DNA of 21,698 nt from Chara braunii (taxonomy: Eukaryota > Streptophyta > Charophyceae > Charales > Characeae), in assembly GCA_003427395.1 (NCBI GenBank), contig BFEA01000265.1, forward strand, positions 579,591 through 601,288, written 5' to 3'. A program made the translations under genes and the position numbers. Within the stretch, counting starts at the first letter, position 1. Each line of letters begins with the position of its first letter. Of this stretch, positions 1-9,729 are shown piece after piece. A model generated the notes under the pieces. It was given only the letters and a program-made list of their open reading frames with translations, was not told the origin of the DNA and did not search any database.

Positions 1-5
1 CGAAG

Positions 6-76
<71 letters not shown>

Positions 77-95
77 CCTCTCTCTCTCTCTCTCT
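6..95. repeat. (CT)n microsatellite
   Basis: Nearly pure CT dinucleotide repeat, broken once by a short TTCCCC interruption near 73-78. It is seen directly. It opens the window, so the true tract may extend to the left. Confidence 0.97.
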
Positions 96-1225
96 TGCGG
101 CCACAGTAGGCCAAAAGATGATTTACCGCGTTTTTCATTTGATCACCCTCCTTGGGCTTCACATGGTTTTGTCTAAAACTCAACCATTCGCGAATCCAAC
201 GGTCAAAACGGGCGCCTTCATGTCCCCTTGAATCGCGCATGGTCCGATCTTTAAATGAATGCCTTGATTATGAGATATATATTTTTACATACCATTAATT
301 TCATAAGCTGCGCGAAAATAATTTCGCTTCCCAAGTTGCAGCAGACCCCTCTTTCTACACAGACGACGTGTAGGTGACGAGTCGGACAAATTCAACCATC
401 ACGGACTTAGGGTGATTGTTTCGCATTGTAATTATCATTTCTACCATGATGAGAAACACACTGTATGAATCCATACTTTGGAGTTGTCTCATCATCAGGT
501 TCGTGAGAATCTTCATAGCCTCTCTCTCACTCATTTACAGGATTGCCTAAGCATGACACCGTTTCAAGCACGAGAGGAGCGAGGACTAAGGGTTGGGAGC
601 TAACACCGCTTGCGATTGACCAACAGAGACGTGTTAGTATATTGCAAAATCGGTAATAATCTTTGAGCAACCAGTACGTTAATGGCAAAGTATTGCTCAC
701 TAATTGGCCTGCAGATTGTTGGTAGTTAGGAAATCAAATGTACCCACCCACATGTTATAGCCAGATGCATCTCAAAATAATATATGCGTTTTAAACCGAA
801 TATGTGAACACACCCGCGTGCTGATTATGCTCAAGGGCATTCAAAATTAATCCTCATATTTTGCTGAAAAATCCAGTGTGCCTGAGTAATCGCTTAGATC
901 TGGCTCGACCTTGCACCGAATGCATGAATAATGTTTTTCATATCGGAACGCATTTGGATTGGCCAGCCCGCTTGAATAACGTGCCTGGAACAGATCAGCG
1001 CACTTTCCGCTGTCGATTTTTGGTTTGATTACCTATCCCCCGCTAACACCTCAGTACCTATCCCACCATTCTTTTCACTGCTTTCGTCCTATAAAAGGTT
1101 AGCGACCTCAGCCGCGCTAGCATGGGCGTCTCCTTTAAGCAATAAGAGGAATAATGAGCCCAGTGGACGAGTGTTCTGCAACTCTTTATAGTAAAGAAAG
1201 AACAAGTGTGCAGGTAGCACAAAGG
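96..1225. other. Unassigned intergenic sequence
   Basis: No reading frame here resembles a protein I recognise, and no RNA gene is apparent. The only structure noted is a perfect 9-bp inverted repeat (446-454 with 487-495, 32-base spacer). It lies near ATGATGA and CTCATCATC motifs but lacks a convincing C/D-box arrangement. Confidence 0.5.
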
Positions 1226-1349
1226 CACACGAGTACCCGATGAGCATACTCTTTCACAATCATCAGTGGTACAAGCAGCTAGTTGATCACACGAGTACCC
1301 GATGAGCATACTCTTTCACAATCATCAGTGGTACAAGCAGCTAGTTGAT
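1226..1349. repeat. Perfect 62-bp tandem duplication
   Basis: A 62-bp unit starting CACACGAGTACCCGATGAGC occurs twice with no mismatch (1226-1287 and 1288-1349). Identity continues about 3 bases further. Perfect identity means the duplication is recent, or is an assembly artefact. It lies in sequence with no recognised gene. Confidence 0.95.
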
Positions 1350-1352
1350 CAC

Positions 1353-2354
1353 TACTACTCTTTTGTCTTTCAACGCTTGTTTTTTCCTCCCAAACAAACT
1401 CGTCATCAATCGGAGGGGTGATCCGCTGTGTTGTGCGATGATGGCTGATAAGTCCCACGAGGACAGCTTTTCGCGTGGTGAAAGGATGCGGGCATCTTCC
1501 ACCAGGTAATCAACCTTAGCACTAGCGTTCACTTCTTGAACACTTCTTCAACCATAGCAAAACATTGATAACATTAGAAGGCTCAACCTCTTGAGTTGGG
1601 CTGGTCACGCATGAGATGAGTTTGCGTACTTGTTGCTTATAAGAGAAATAAATGATACACCCATGACAATCCATTCGTACCTCCACAACCAATCGTTGTC
1701 CAGCAACTTGCACCAAAAGCATTCTCACAACAAAGCTAACGAGTCGAGAGAAGGACCTAAAAAAAGAGCAACTTTGTCCTTGTCTATTATGTTTCGTCCT
1801 CGTTTGCAGACACTTACGCTTGTCCTTGCCCACCATGCGTACATGTCAAGACTGAACTACAAAAGTCAAACCATGTCCCTCTTGTAACGGCCAAGTGGTC
1901 ATTTCCCTGAGCCAACAGCTGGCTGCTGTGCCCGTCGACGAGTGGCACCTGAGCACACACATACGCATTCGTGGAAACAGGAAAGGTACTACCTAAGTAG
2001 ACCAGGTCTAGCGATACTACCACTGGCGCTTATTCCAGGTCTGGTAGTCCCGCTGGTGGAGCTGGTTTCACGACCCGACTGCAAAAATATAGCCCCGACA
2101 AAGACCCTCTTCTCTGGATCCAGGCCTCGCCAACGTGAGTACCACCGCCACTCAGACTGACCTTTTTCATTATTATGATTATTATTTAATTTATTACCAA
2201 GGCAAATGTGTGCACTAACTCTCCTCTGTTCCGCAGCTCAACCTCTTACCGTGAAGCAGATCGGAGTGGACTTCTGTTCCTTTAGATTACGCTAATGGGG
2301 TACCTTTTACCCCGCAGGCCAGAACACCAAACCTGACGCGACAAATTTGACACA
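1353..2354. other. Unassigned sequence with weak splice-like signals
   Basis: Short open frames occur on both strands but none resembles a known family. A donor-like GTGAGT near 2133 and an acceptor-like TTCCGCAG ending near 2236 would bracket a roughly 100-base intron containing an AT-rich ATTATTATGATT stretch. I found no convincing coding sequence on either side, so no gene is called. Confidence 0.3.
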
Positions 2355-2388
2355 CTGTCGAGGGCCAGAATGTCGGGCCCTCCGACAG
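2355..2388. repeat. Strong imperfect hairpin
   Basis: The left arm CTGTCGAGGGCC (2355-2366) pairs with the right arm GGCCCTCCGACAG (2376-2388), giving 12 base pairs with one bulged C and a 9-base loop. Another small inverted repeat, GGGGTA-CCTTT-TACCCC, lies nearby at about 2296-2312. The function is unknown. Such GC-rich hairpins can be ends of mobile elements. Confidence 0.6.
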
Positions 2389-2439
2389 CGTGCAAAGGCC
2401 CAGCGGGCAGGGAGTTTCCCCTCCCCTGGCTCACCAAGA

Positions 2440-3087
2440 CTAATTCATCTGGTAGTACCCGGTGATGTTGTTATTGGGTTGTAAATGAAGTAGATTGATT
2501 AGTACTGACCCGTCCTGGTGGACCATCACAATGCTGCCAACCTTGTCTTTGTGGTCCCGGAAAGTCACCCAAAAAGTGAGCCTGTTGAAAACCACCAGTA
2601 CCTTGGCCCTCTGTATCGTTAACGCCCCGTGCGATGTGCGAGGATCCAGGCCGCCGTTCATCATCTTCATCAATGGCCCGAATTTTGCCCAGGCCCCCAA
2701 CGATGCCAGCCCATGGCCGATACATGGTCGAGGTACTGGTGATTTAAGAATACGTAGCCAATCGAGGTGCAATGAAAATATAGAAGTTTACAGTGTTTCC
2801 CCCGTTCTGTGGCAGTGCTTCAACTTTTCCCGTAGCTGATTCGCTGAGACCCAGTTCTTTTTTGTCAGGTCCCAAATGTTCCCGACTTCAGGGGCACCAT
2901 GTTTCACCCACCCGTGCCATGCGGCTTCTGCGCGGGAAAAGACCCTACTCTCGCCATCTGTGAGCCAGTGATTCCCACAACGGGCCTGAATTTTCAGAAA
3001 TTTGTCATGCACTTTATATGAAAACCCAAAGCCCTTTTCAATCAAACTTGTCCCCCATACATAAGAGTCGACACCATACAAACCCAA
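2440..3087 (-). pseudogene. Decayed coding remnant, probably non-LTR retrotransposon ORF2 tail
   Basis: Two minus-strand frames lie end to end. The first (3087 down to 2788, about 99 residues) opens at a non-ATG codon and contains the stretch AWHGWVKHGAPEVGNIWDL followed by NWVSANQLREKL. This recalls the pattern W..W...G...v.DiwD...W.s...lr.kl often seen C-terminal to the reverse transcriptase of plant and algal LINEs. The second (2772 down to 2440, 110 residues) reads like former coding sequence (VLVVFNRLTFWVTFRDHKDKV) but is not recognised. A stop at 2788-2790 and a frame change separate them, and another stop precedes the first at about 3091. No RT catalytic motif, zinc knuckle or poly-A tail is visible, so the assignment is tentative. 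It could be some other dead gene. Confidence 0.4.
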
Positions 3088-3740
3088 ATTTCAAAAAGTT
3101 CAGAAATGTCAAGAAAGGAATTTTGAACGGTCCAGAAGGCACCACATTTGACCCACAGTAACCTTGACCTGAAACAAAAACAGGCAATTATTATGAAAAA
3201 AAAAAAAACACCAAAACAATGACCCCCAAACCCTAATTTCAGTTTAGGGCCAGTTGGCCAGGAGTTGAAAACGAGGGGCCCACGTTAGCCAATAGCGCAA
3301 ACCGGGGCTGCCAATATGTGCAAGTCCCAAATCACGCAATCCCCTTCTGCATCTCTTCCCACACAAGATTCGTCTTTTGCTCTTGTCGGTCTTTTGATCA
3401 TTTTATAGGAGACAGCTAGAGCAATTATCTTGGCTTAAAAAAACATCCCATTACAAACACATGGCAACCTGAATTCGAGCGGAAGGCATAGGGAAAAAAA
3501 ACACGACCAACTATTGAACAAGTGTAAGCTTTGCTACCCGAACGTTATGAGCATTAACCACACACTGTGTATGACCTTTCCGGGGAGAAGGATTGAGCTT
3601 GTGAGTGAAGTGACACCCGTGACATTGTATTCAATGTCCTAAGTTGTCCCTTCATTTATGATTCTCCTGTTTTGACATCCCTTCCAACGATGGTTGATTT
3701 CCAACAGACAGGTAACTTTCTGTAAAGAATATGGGAAAAA
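3088..3740. other. Unassigned intergenic sequence
   Basis: AT-leaning sequence with short A homopolymers, for example about 3197-3208. No gene, RNA gene or repeat is recognised. It may include older, fully decayed parts of the minus-strand coding remnant to its left. Confidence 0.4.
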
Positions 3741-4036
3741 TTCAGTTCCTGACTGAAACTCCCCTCAAATTTTGCCAACCAAACCGCAGGTTAAATACAC
3801 CAATGAAGAGACAAAAACACACCAATGAAATGACGACTAACCCAATCCTAGATCCTAACATGCAATGTCATCGTCTACAATTTCGAGACTTCAACATTTC
3901 CCTTTGTTCATTTGAGCGCGGGGGAGCCAAGTTCAGTTCCCAGCCCAAACCCCCCTCCAATTTTTGCCAAACCGCAACTCGAGTACACCAATGAGGAGAC
4001 GACTAACCCGATCCTAACACGCGAGATATCATTGTC
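3741..4036. repeat. Degenerate direct repeat, two copies
   Basis: Copy 1 (3741-3875) and copy 2 (3932-4036) share TTCAGTTCC, a Cs/AAATTTTTGCCAA block, ACACCAATGA(A/G)GAGAC, ACGACTAACCC(A/G)ATCCT and TCAT(C/T)GTC, in the same order. Copy 1 carries a short internal duplication of the ACACCAATGA segment. Copy 2 ends exactly where the LTR retrotransposon begins. Sequence right of the retrotransposon (13180 to about 13250) matches what follows copy 1 after its TCGTC. Confidence 0.8.
4032..4036. repeat. Target-site duplication, left copy (TTGTC)
   Basis: Five bases before the left LTR read TTGTC; the five after the right LTR (13180-13184) read TCGTC. The related flanking repeat copy at 3868-3875 reads TCATCGTC, so TCGTC was probably the original target and the left copy has one C-to-T change. 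Confidence 0.75.
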
Positions 4037-5202
4037 TGTGGCATACTGATACCACACGGGCCCCAGTTAGGGCCCGGTGTTGTAGCAGGCACGGTTCACG
4101 CCTAGTTACCGGGTCACGACGGGCCCAGCTTAGGTCCAGGTAGGCCTAGGACCCGTCGGTTCAGTTTAGGGTTCGGTAGGCCTCGTTTAGACCCCACCAG
4201 ACCCAACGGCTAGTTCGTTTAGGCCAAGTACCGGTTCACCGTAGGCCCAACCGGCGGCGCAGTTTGACTCTCATTTTCATATTCCGAAATCGGATCTGAA
4301 CCGTTGGGCCTGATCAACGGTCCAGACCCAAAGGACCTCAGTAGGGCTGAGGCTGACCCAACACTATATCAGTTGGGTACCGGCCTCAATTGGTAGGTTA
4401 GTAGACAAGAGATTAGTCTTCAGGATTAGCGCAACATTTCAGTGTTAGCAGGATTAGCGCAGCGCTCCAGCATTATGAGGAGCAGCGAGGAGAGACGGAG
4501 CTCCATTGCAGAGAGGAAGTAGCGCAGCATTAGGAGCAGCGCCACCGGCCCAGCCCGCGGCCCAGCGCCAGCCCTTTCAGCGCCATAACTACCGTGACAG
4601 GTACCAGGGAGAAAAGGCTTTGCCTTCTCTCCCTCATCTTCCTCTCTCTCTCTCTCTCTCCTCCTACCTTCTCCGTCTACGTCTACTCCTCGGTTCTCCT
4701 ACGAGACAACTACAAGTATGAAGGACGGTTACGAATTCTGATGACATTGGAGACAGCGACATTTGGACTATAGGTTGAGAACTACTCATGGGATCTTATT
4801 TCATCTTCCTCTGGAGATGTACTTGACATTGTGAGATCGATATGTGAGACATTTTGAGGCACTATGTTCGCGACATTTTGGATTTTCGCTACCTCTGATA
4901 TTTCAAGATACTATATATGGAAACACTGAGTTGACGTCATCTTCCCTCGCCTCCTCCCTTCGTCTCTCTCCTCCCTCCATTCGTTCGTGGATGATCTCTG
5001 ACCCTGGCCTTTCGTTTATGTCCAAGGCCAGGGTTTTCACACCCCCGATGTATGATTGAGAGTGTTCGATTGCAGTCTGAGTCAGGTCTGAGTCAGTCCA
5101 TGGGTGTCAACTCTTCCGCTGTACTTGTATTAACTCTGTATTATTTGGTCGGTTCTAGGAATCTGCGCCATACTTATGATTGTGTTTCACGAGTATGCGA
5201 CA
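4037..5202 (+). repeat. Left (5') LTR
   Basis: A 1166-bp repeat matching 12035-13179 along its length, with many substitutions and a few indels. It holds about 6 bases (AAATCG) and about 10 bases (near 5106) absent from the right LTR, plus extra bases near 4689. Ends are TG and CA. It contains a CT-rich run at about 4643-4661 and a TATA-like CTATAT at 4365-4370 inside a stem-loop. Short open frames inside it are not conserved genes. Confidence 0.95.
4336..4378 (+). promoter_or_regulatory. Twin stem-loops with TATA-like loop in left LTR
   Basis: Stem 1 is CCTCAG/CTGAGG (4336-4341 with 4347-4352, loop TAGGG). Stem 2 is ACCCAAC/GTTGGGT (4356-4362 with 4372-4378) with the 9-base loop ACTATATCA, which includes a TATA-like core. 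The right LTR keeps both stems; stem 2 there has changed on both sides so pairing is retained. The position in the LTR suits a core promoter or a structured element of the transcript. Which of these it is, if either, is inference. Confidence 0.5.
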
Positions 5203-5205
5203 GTT

Positions 5206-5217
5206 TGGTATCGGAGC
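5206..5217 (+). promoter_or_regulatory. Primer-binding site, Met-tRNA type
   Basis: TGGTATCGGAGC begins four bases after the left LTR. It differs by one base from TGGTATCAGAGC, the common plant retrotransposon site complementary to the 3' end of initiator Met-tRNA, where minus-strand DNA synthesis is primed. Confidence 0.85.
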
Positions 5218-5241
5218 AAACCAGCATTGGATGACTCACCA

Positions 5242-5280
5242 TTGATTGATTGATTGGTTGATTGATTGATTGATTGATTA
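5242..5280. repeat. (TGAT)n microsatellite
   Basis: About nine tetranucleotide units with one TGGT variant, in the retrotransposon leader shortly after the primer-binding site. It also marks the left edge of the low-complexity block. Confidence 0.9.
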
Positions 5281-6093
5281 TTCACACTTGTCCTCTGTTA
5301 TCATTAAATTGCAAGTTGCAAAATTTATTTCTCTTCGTACTTACATAGTACTTAGGTCGTTTGAATTATAATTTTAGGCTTTTGCGACCTTCTCCATACT
5401 GCGCACAATTAGTGAATCGCTAATCACAATTAACCTAATTAGCGCTAATTAGGGTTCATCCTAACCTAATCTAACGATCTATCAAGCCTATGGGAAGTAA
5501 GTGTCAGCCAGGCACCGTGCCAATTAAGGCAGATCGGGACTGAGCACGGCCACATTCAAACTGCAACTTCACGGAACTTTCACTGCTTGCAAAACACATC
5601 TTTTTTTGTTTTTAAAGGTTGAATCTTTCCAGCAAATTGTGTATCTTCCTACTACCATTGATCTTCTACTTACTTAGTGACCTCGTAATGATGCTAAATT
5701 CTTTCGATTAAATTTCATGAAATTATTAAACTTATGTTTAAATCTATGTTACCAATGGTCCGCAGATCGGACGTTTCCCTGGACGTAAGGTACCCCCGTC
5801 GTTCGGATTTTCGGACGACGGCTTTTTGGCACTTAAAAAATAAAAAAAATAAAAAAAATCACAGTGTTGCGCATGCCATAGAGGACCTCCATAAAAAAAA
5901 ATCAGAATTTTCTGAGCATTTGGTGATAGGGTGCTATTTGGGGGGGGGGGGCGGTACGAGGGGTTTTGGTGGGGATAGGAAGGGTATAGGTGAGGATTAG
6001 AATCTTTGAACATTTTTATCTTTTTATTCTACTGGCTCAAATGAGCCAAAATTTTGGTGGCATACACCTTATGCAAGGTAGAAACAACATGAT

Positions 6094-6130
<37 letters not shown>

Positions 6131-6492
6131 GCTAGGTCGGACATCCCCTGTCTGGTCCGACGTCCGACCAGACGTCCGGTTGGACATCCCAGACGGTTAG
6201 GGGTGTCCCGGACATCCGATACAACAACCTAGGTTTAAATGTTTAAACTTGCTTAAACTTTATTCATTTTTACTTGTGCAAATTCAAATATTCTTTAAAT
6301 AAATATTTAACTTTTGTGAAATTAATTATTGCAAATTTAAATATTATATAATTAAATATTTAATCTTTTTGCCAAAATTAAAATTTATTTAGTTAACTCA
6401 TATTTTTTGATTAAAATTTATTTAATTAATAATTAAATATTTAATTTCTCAAAATTCACAATTTTTATGGGGGGGATTTTTTTTTTTTTTTT
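5281..6492. other. AT-rich low-complexity block in the retrotransposon leader
   Basis: This block of about 1.2 kb separates the primer-binding site from the Gag leader and differs in composition from the rest of the element. It holds a 34-base poly-T (6095-6128), a 16-base poly-T (6477-6492), a G run (5941-5951), A tracts near 5837-5860, and very AT-rich sequence at about 6230-6470. Two GC-rich clusters with repeated GGACGT/ACGTCC words lie at about 5757-5825 and 6135-6215. The first contains a hairpin CGTCGTTCG/CGGACGACG. It may be one or more nested non-autonomous elements, but clean ends and a target duplication were not found. Confidence 0.5.
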
Positions 6493-6615
6493 ATTAGTGT
6501 CAAGCTCCGAGGTCAAGGAAGAAAGGGACTGTTTGTGCATTGTTTGCCTCTCTGCCCTTCTTCCACCCCTACCTTCTCTCTCTCCTCCTCTCGGTACTGC
6601 GGACTTCAATCTTCG

Positions 6616-6782
6616 GCCACGTCAGCATTGTGCCACACCAATAGCAGGCCACGAACGCAGATTGCCACATCAGTTGCGAGCCACCTCAGCATGTCACGAC
6701 AGCCGAATGCCAAATCAGCAGCAGCCACCTCAGCAGTGCCACATCAGCAGGTGCCACCTCGGTGGTGACAGTCAGCAGCAGA
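6616..6782 (+). repeat. Degenerate GCCAC-n-TCAGCA repeats
   Basis: Loosely repeated words of the type GCCAC(A/C/G)TCAGCA recur across the leader just upstream of Gag, for example GCCACGTCAGCA, GCCACATCAG, GCCACCTCAGCA and GTGCCACATCAGCAG, ending in CAGCAGCAG. A reading frame crosses them but resembles no known protein. They may be leader or packaging-region repeats, or simple-sequence growth. Confidence 0.55.
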
Positions 6783-6899
6783 CGAAGACCGAAGCACTTA
6801 ATGCGCCACAGTCAATGGCTTGCGGAGCGCGGATCCACTGGAACCAAGCCCCAACTGAGACCTAGGACCCCTCGGATCCAGCGCATATGACACACGACC

Positions 6900-8279
6900 A
6901 TGGCCTCTACCGCTGACGCCAATGCACAAGCCAACCCCAACAGACTGGTTACCCCTCCTATCCCAGTTCAACAGGCAGATGAAACGCAACTAGCGTTTCT
7001 CAAACGCCTCCAGCTTTACTCGGAGACAACTGCAGCCGAACTGAGCAAGTGGGAAAGGAGGAAGCCGCCCGCCAGCAGGCAATCCAACGCCGGCTGGCAG
7101 AGGCAGAGGCAGCACGTCAGCAGGCCGTAGCAGAAGCTGCAGCAGCCGCACGGTTGCAACAGCAGCAGGTCGAGGCAAGTGAAAACCAAGTTCGTTACCA
7201 AGCTACAATGGAGCTCGCCAACGAAGAAGCCACGTACCAGAGGTTACTTCGACAGCAGCATTTTCCAGCAAACGAAGAACAAGAGGAGCCGACCGAGGAC
7301 GAGAGAAACAAGGAGGCCACAACAGTTTTGATGGGGAATTTGTTGTACACGAGCAATTGGCAGCAACGTGAACTGCTGGCCATGCGGCAGGTCTTCATCC
7401 GCCACGAAACAACGTTTAAAACACTGCACAAGAAAACCGCTACCCTGCAGGCCGAGATCAGCACACTACACGCTGCCAACAACCAGCAGCAGATACTCAA
7501 CGACCAGCTGCAGACCGATGTCAGCACGGGGTTGGCACGACTGTCGACAGCTGCGTGGACGGGCAGTGTAGTGGCAGACTGCAGCCCAGCTTTGGCCGCG
7601 CAGGCCAAACAACTCGAGGAGCGGATTAACCACGTGGTAGCCTCCCTTGGCGACAACACCAAGTTTGCTAGAGCATCGACAGTCAGCAATCAGCTGCAGA
7701 CGCTCAGCGACCGCGTTCAGCAACGACCGACCGCCGTCGCCAAGGAATGGGAGATGTCGAACTTCAAGATCGAGAAGTTCGACGACTACTACAAGACTGA
7801 TCCACTGCAATGGTGGATGGCATTTAACGCAGAAGCGGACGTACATCACACCCCACCACTGAGGCGGCTTGACGCACTCTACCTCCAACTCATTGGAGAG
7901 GTGCAGGCTTTCATGACGCACATGGTCGTCATATTGGAATGCACCATCGCCACCCTCCAGGATTACGTGGGACGAATTCAAGAAGAAGTGGAAGACCCGG
8001 TTCATGGTCAACAACGACAAATGTCACGCCTTGAACAAGATTTTCCTCATGTTTCAAGGCCAACAACCTTCACGGGAGTGGCTGACAGAGTGGCAAAGAC
8101 TTGTCGCCACCCCGGGGTTGAACTTACCATTCGACGCAATCCGGGCCGAATTTTTCGCCCGCTCTTGCGATGCCTTGACAGTTGCTCGGGGCAACGAATT
8201 CCAGTATGAGACCTTTGATGCCACAAGTAGCGGCGATCCAACAAGGATCAGTGAGGACCACGCAGCCGCGTCTACATAA
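6900..8279 (+). pseudogene. gag: Retrotransposon Gag, frameshifted
   Basis: Structural Gag protein that would form the virus-like particle around the element's RNA. The reading starts at ATG 6900 (MASTADANAQ) and changes frame near 7050-7062. It then runs about 300 residues through a Gln/Ala-rich, probably coiled-coil region (repeated AARQQA-like units). After that come the Gag core words KTDPLQWWMAFNAEA and LDALYLQLIGEVQAF. A second frame change near 7965-7975 restores TWDEFKKKW, RFMVNNDKCHALNKI and QQPSREWLTEWQRL, and the reading ends at a TAA at 8277-8279. A third shift probably follows, since another frame continues KVIEMWRQRYHRN just beyond. No CCHC zinc knuckle was seen. One-base indels of this type mark a dead copy. 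Gag identity rests on position and the conserved core pattern. Confidence 0.85.
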
Positions 8280-8383
8280 AGTGATTGAGATGTGGCGGCA
8301 ACGATACCACCGCAACACTCAAGACCCCAAGGGGGAAAACATAAGGTGAAATCAGCGTCGGCGGATGGAGCACGACAAGCACC

Positions 8384-9220
8384 ATGGACGAAGTTCGATA
8401 TCACCGAAGACCTGTTCAAGTTGAGGCAGAAATGGGGATCACGTTTATGGTGCAACAACACCAAACAGAAGGACAAGGAAAATGTCAAGCGTCCGAGCTC
8501 GAGAAACTGAGCACCGAGGGAAGTGCAGTGACATCACTTCCCAGTCCGCTGGACTTGCCTGCCTTGCTAGCAGTCTCTCTCACGTCCGGGGACACCGTGG
8601 TAGTTGCAAGTTCTCGTATTGATTTCGAGAACTATGTTGTCGAGCTGCTCCCACCGTTGAACCAGCATCTCCCTATGCAATATTCAAGCGCATGCGAGGT
8701 AGTTCCGTCGTAGGTCAACGAACCGGTTGCTTCGCCAGCCCTTCTATCGGAGGATCCATCAACTTGGGCGAGTCTTGAGGAACTCGACCCGTTGACGGTT
8801 CAAGACTTCCAATGGTTGCCTCTTCCCTCCACCAGTTTTTTGCCAACACCGCATTGCAACGCCTTGATGGCACATTTGCGTGAATACTTGCACTCTGCAG
8901 TACCACCTTGGTTGATGGACGGCGGAGTAGCGGTTGTTGATCTTCGTAACTATCTAGCAAAGATGGATCGCGAGCACACAACGCAACGGTACGTCGACAT
9001 CGATGCGCCGCTCCTCTACATCCGCATTCAAATCGGAAAGGCAACCTGTTGTGCCTTGATCGATTGTGGAGCGTCTCGCAACTACATCAGCCAAGACTTC
9101 ATGGCACGCGTCAGGCTAGGCCCGCCCGTTCGAAGGAAAAGTCAGCCTACGCATGTCAAGTTGGCCGATGGTCACACGCAAAAGTCAATCGACCGTTGCG
9201 TTGACTCCGTGCCCCGCTAG
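8384..9220 (+). pseudogene. pol: Pol N-terminal part with aspartic protease, broken
   Basis: Start of the Pol polyprotein, in a frame open from about 8345. The retropepsin-type protease cuts Gag-Pol. The first 110 residues are a non-conserved linker, interrupted by an in-frame TAG at 8711-8713. The frame then resumes to YIRIQIGKATCCALIDCGAS at about 9015-9075. IDCGAS carries the catalytic Asp in the D-[ST/C]-G-[AT] motif. RNYISQDFMARV follows. The frame ends at a TAG (9218-9220), where a small indel moves the reading into the next frame, which carries the protease C-terminal half. The start codon choice at 8384 is uncertain because Pol could be made by frameshifting or cleavage from Gag-Pol. 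Confidence 0.85.
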
Positions 9221-9231
9221 CATGAGAGTCC

Positions 9232-9729
9232 ATGTCATTCGATATATTGGACACTAAGTTCGATATGATCTTAAGCATGTCGTGGCTGCAAAGCGAAGAC
9301 CATCCAGTGAACTTTTATCGACGCACCGTTCATGTTCATGATCTGCGTGGCGAACTAGTCTCGTGCACGGTGCCGCTTCCTCACCCTTCGATTGGTTGTC
9401 ACGTGGTCTCCGCGGTGAGCATTTGCCAATCCATCAGGCGGAACGACATCAAGGAGATGGGCATATGTTTTCTTCATGCCCTCCCACCCTGTGATCAGCC
9501 CAAGACAGACACATTGGACCCACGCATCATTGAGCTTTTGGACAGCTATGAGGATATCTTCCAAGCTCCCGCCGGAGTCGTACGGGATCGGCCCATAAGC
9601 CAGGGGATCACTCTCGAGGATGGCGCCGTACCTCCGCGCGGATGTATCTACCGCATGAGCGAACACGAGCTTCAAGTGCTTCGGGCACAACTAGACGACC
9701 TTTTGGCCAGCAAGAGCTGGAATACTTAG
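9232..9729 (+). pseudogene. pol: Pol: protease end and RT N-terminus, truncated by deletion
   Basis: The frame begins with FDILDTKFDMILSMSWL, the C-terminal half of a retropepsin (the usual DxILGMDWL-type block). It continues through a linker into DSYEDIFQAP, then RPISQGITLEDGAVPP and MSEHELQVLRAQLDDLL, the start of Ty3/gypsy reverse transcriptase. Instead of going on to the fingers and palm, the sequence switches at about 9703-9715 to the RT thumb in another frame. The whole catalytic core (LCVDYR-type, SKLDL, MPFGL and YxDD blocks) is missing. From family knowledge the loss is about 160 residues, roughly 0.5 kb. No DNA synthesis activity could come from this copy. Confidence 0.85.

Noticed and set aside
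446-495. Possible C/D-box snoRNA
   Set aside because: ATGATGA is present, but no CTGA box D at a suitable distance and no terminal stem; only a simple 9-bp inverted repeat.
2133-2237. Intron between two exons on the plus strand
   Set aside because: Donor and acceptor words are present, but neither side shows recognisable or conserved coding sequence.
5206-5217. tRNA gene fragment
   Set aside because: Its position four bases inside the LTR and its match to the Met-tRNA 3' end mark it as a primer-binding site; no cloverleaf surrounds it.
4506-5234. Short plus-strand frames inside the LTRs
   Set aside because: The right LTR breaks or changes them with indels, so they are not conserved as proteins.
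7195-8020. Minus-strand frames of 164 and 184 codons in the Gag region
   Set aside because: They are shadows of the Gag and Pol coding strand and share no pattern with known proteins.
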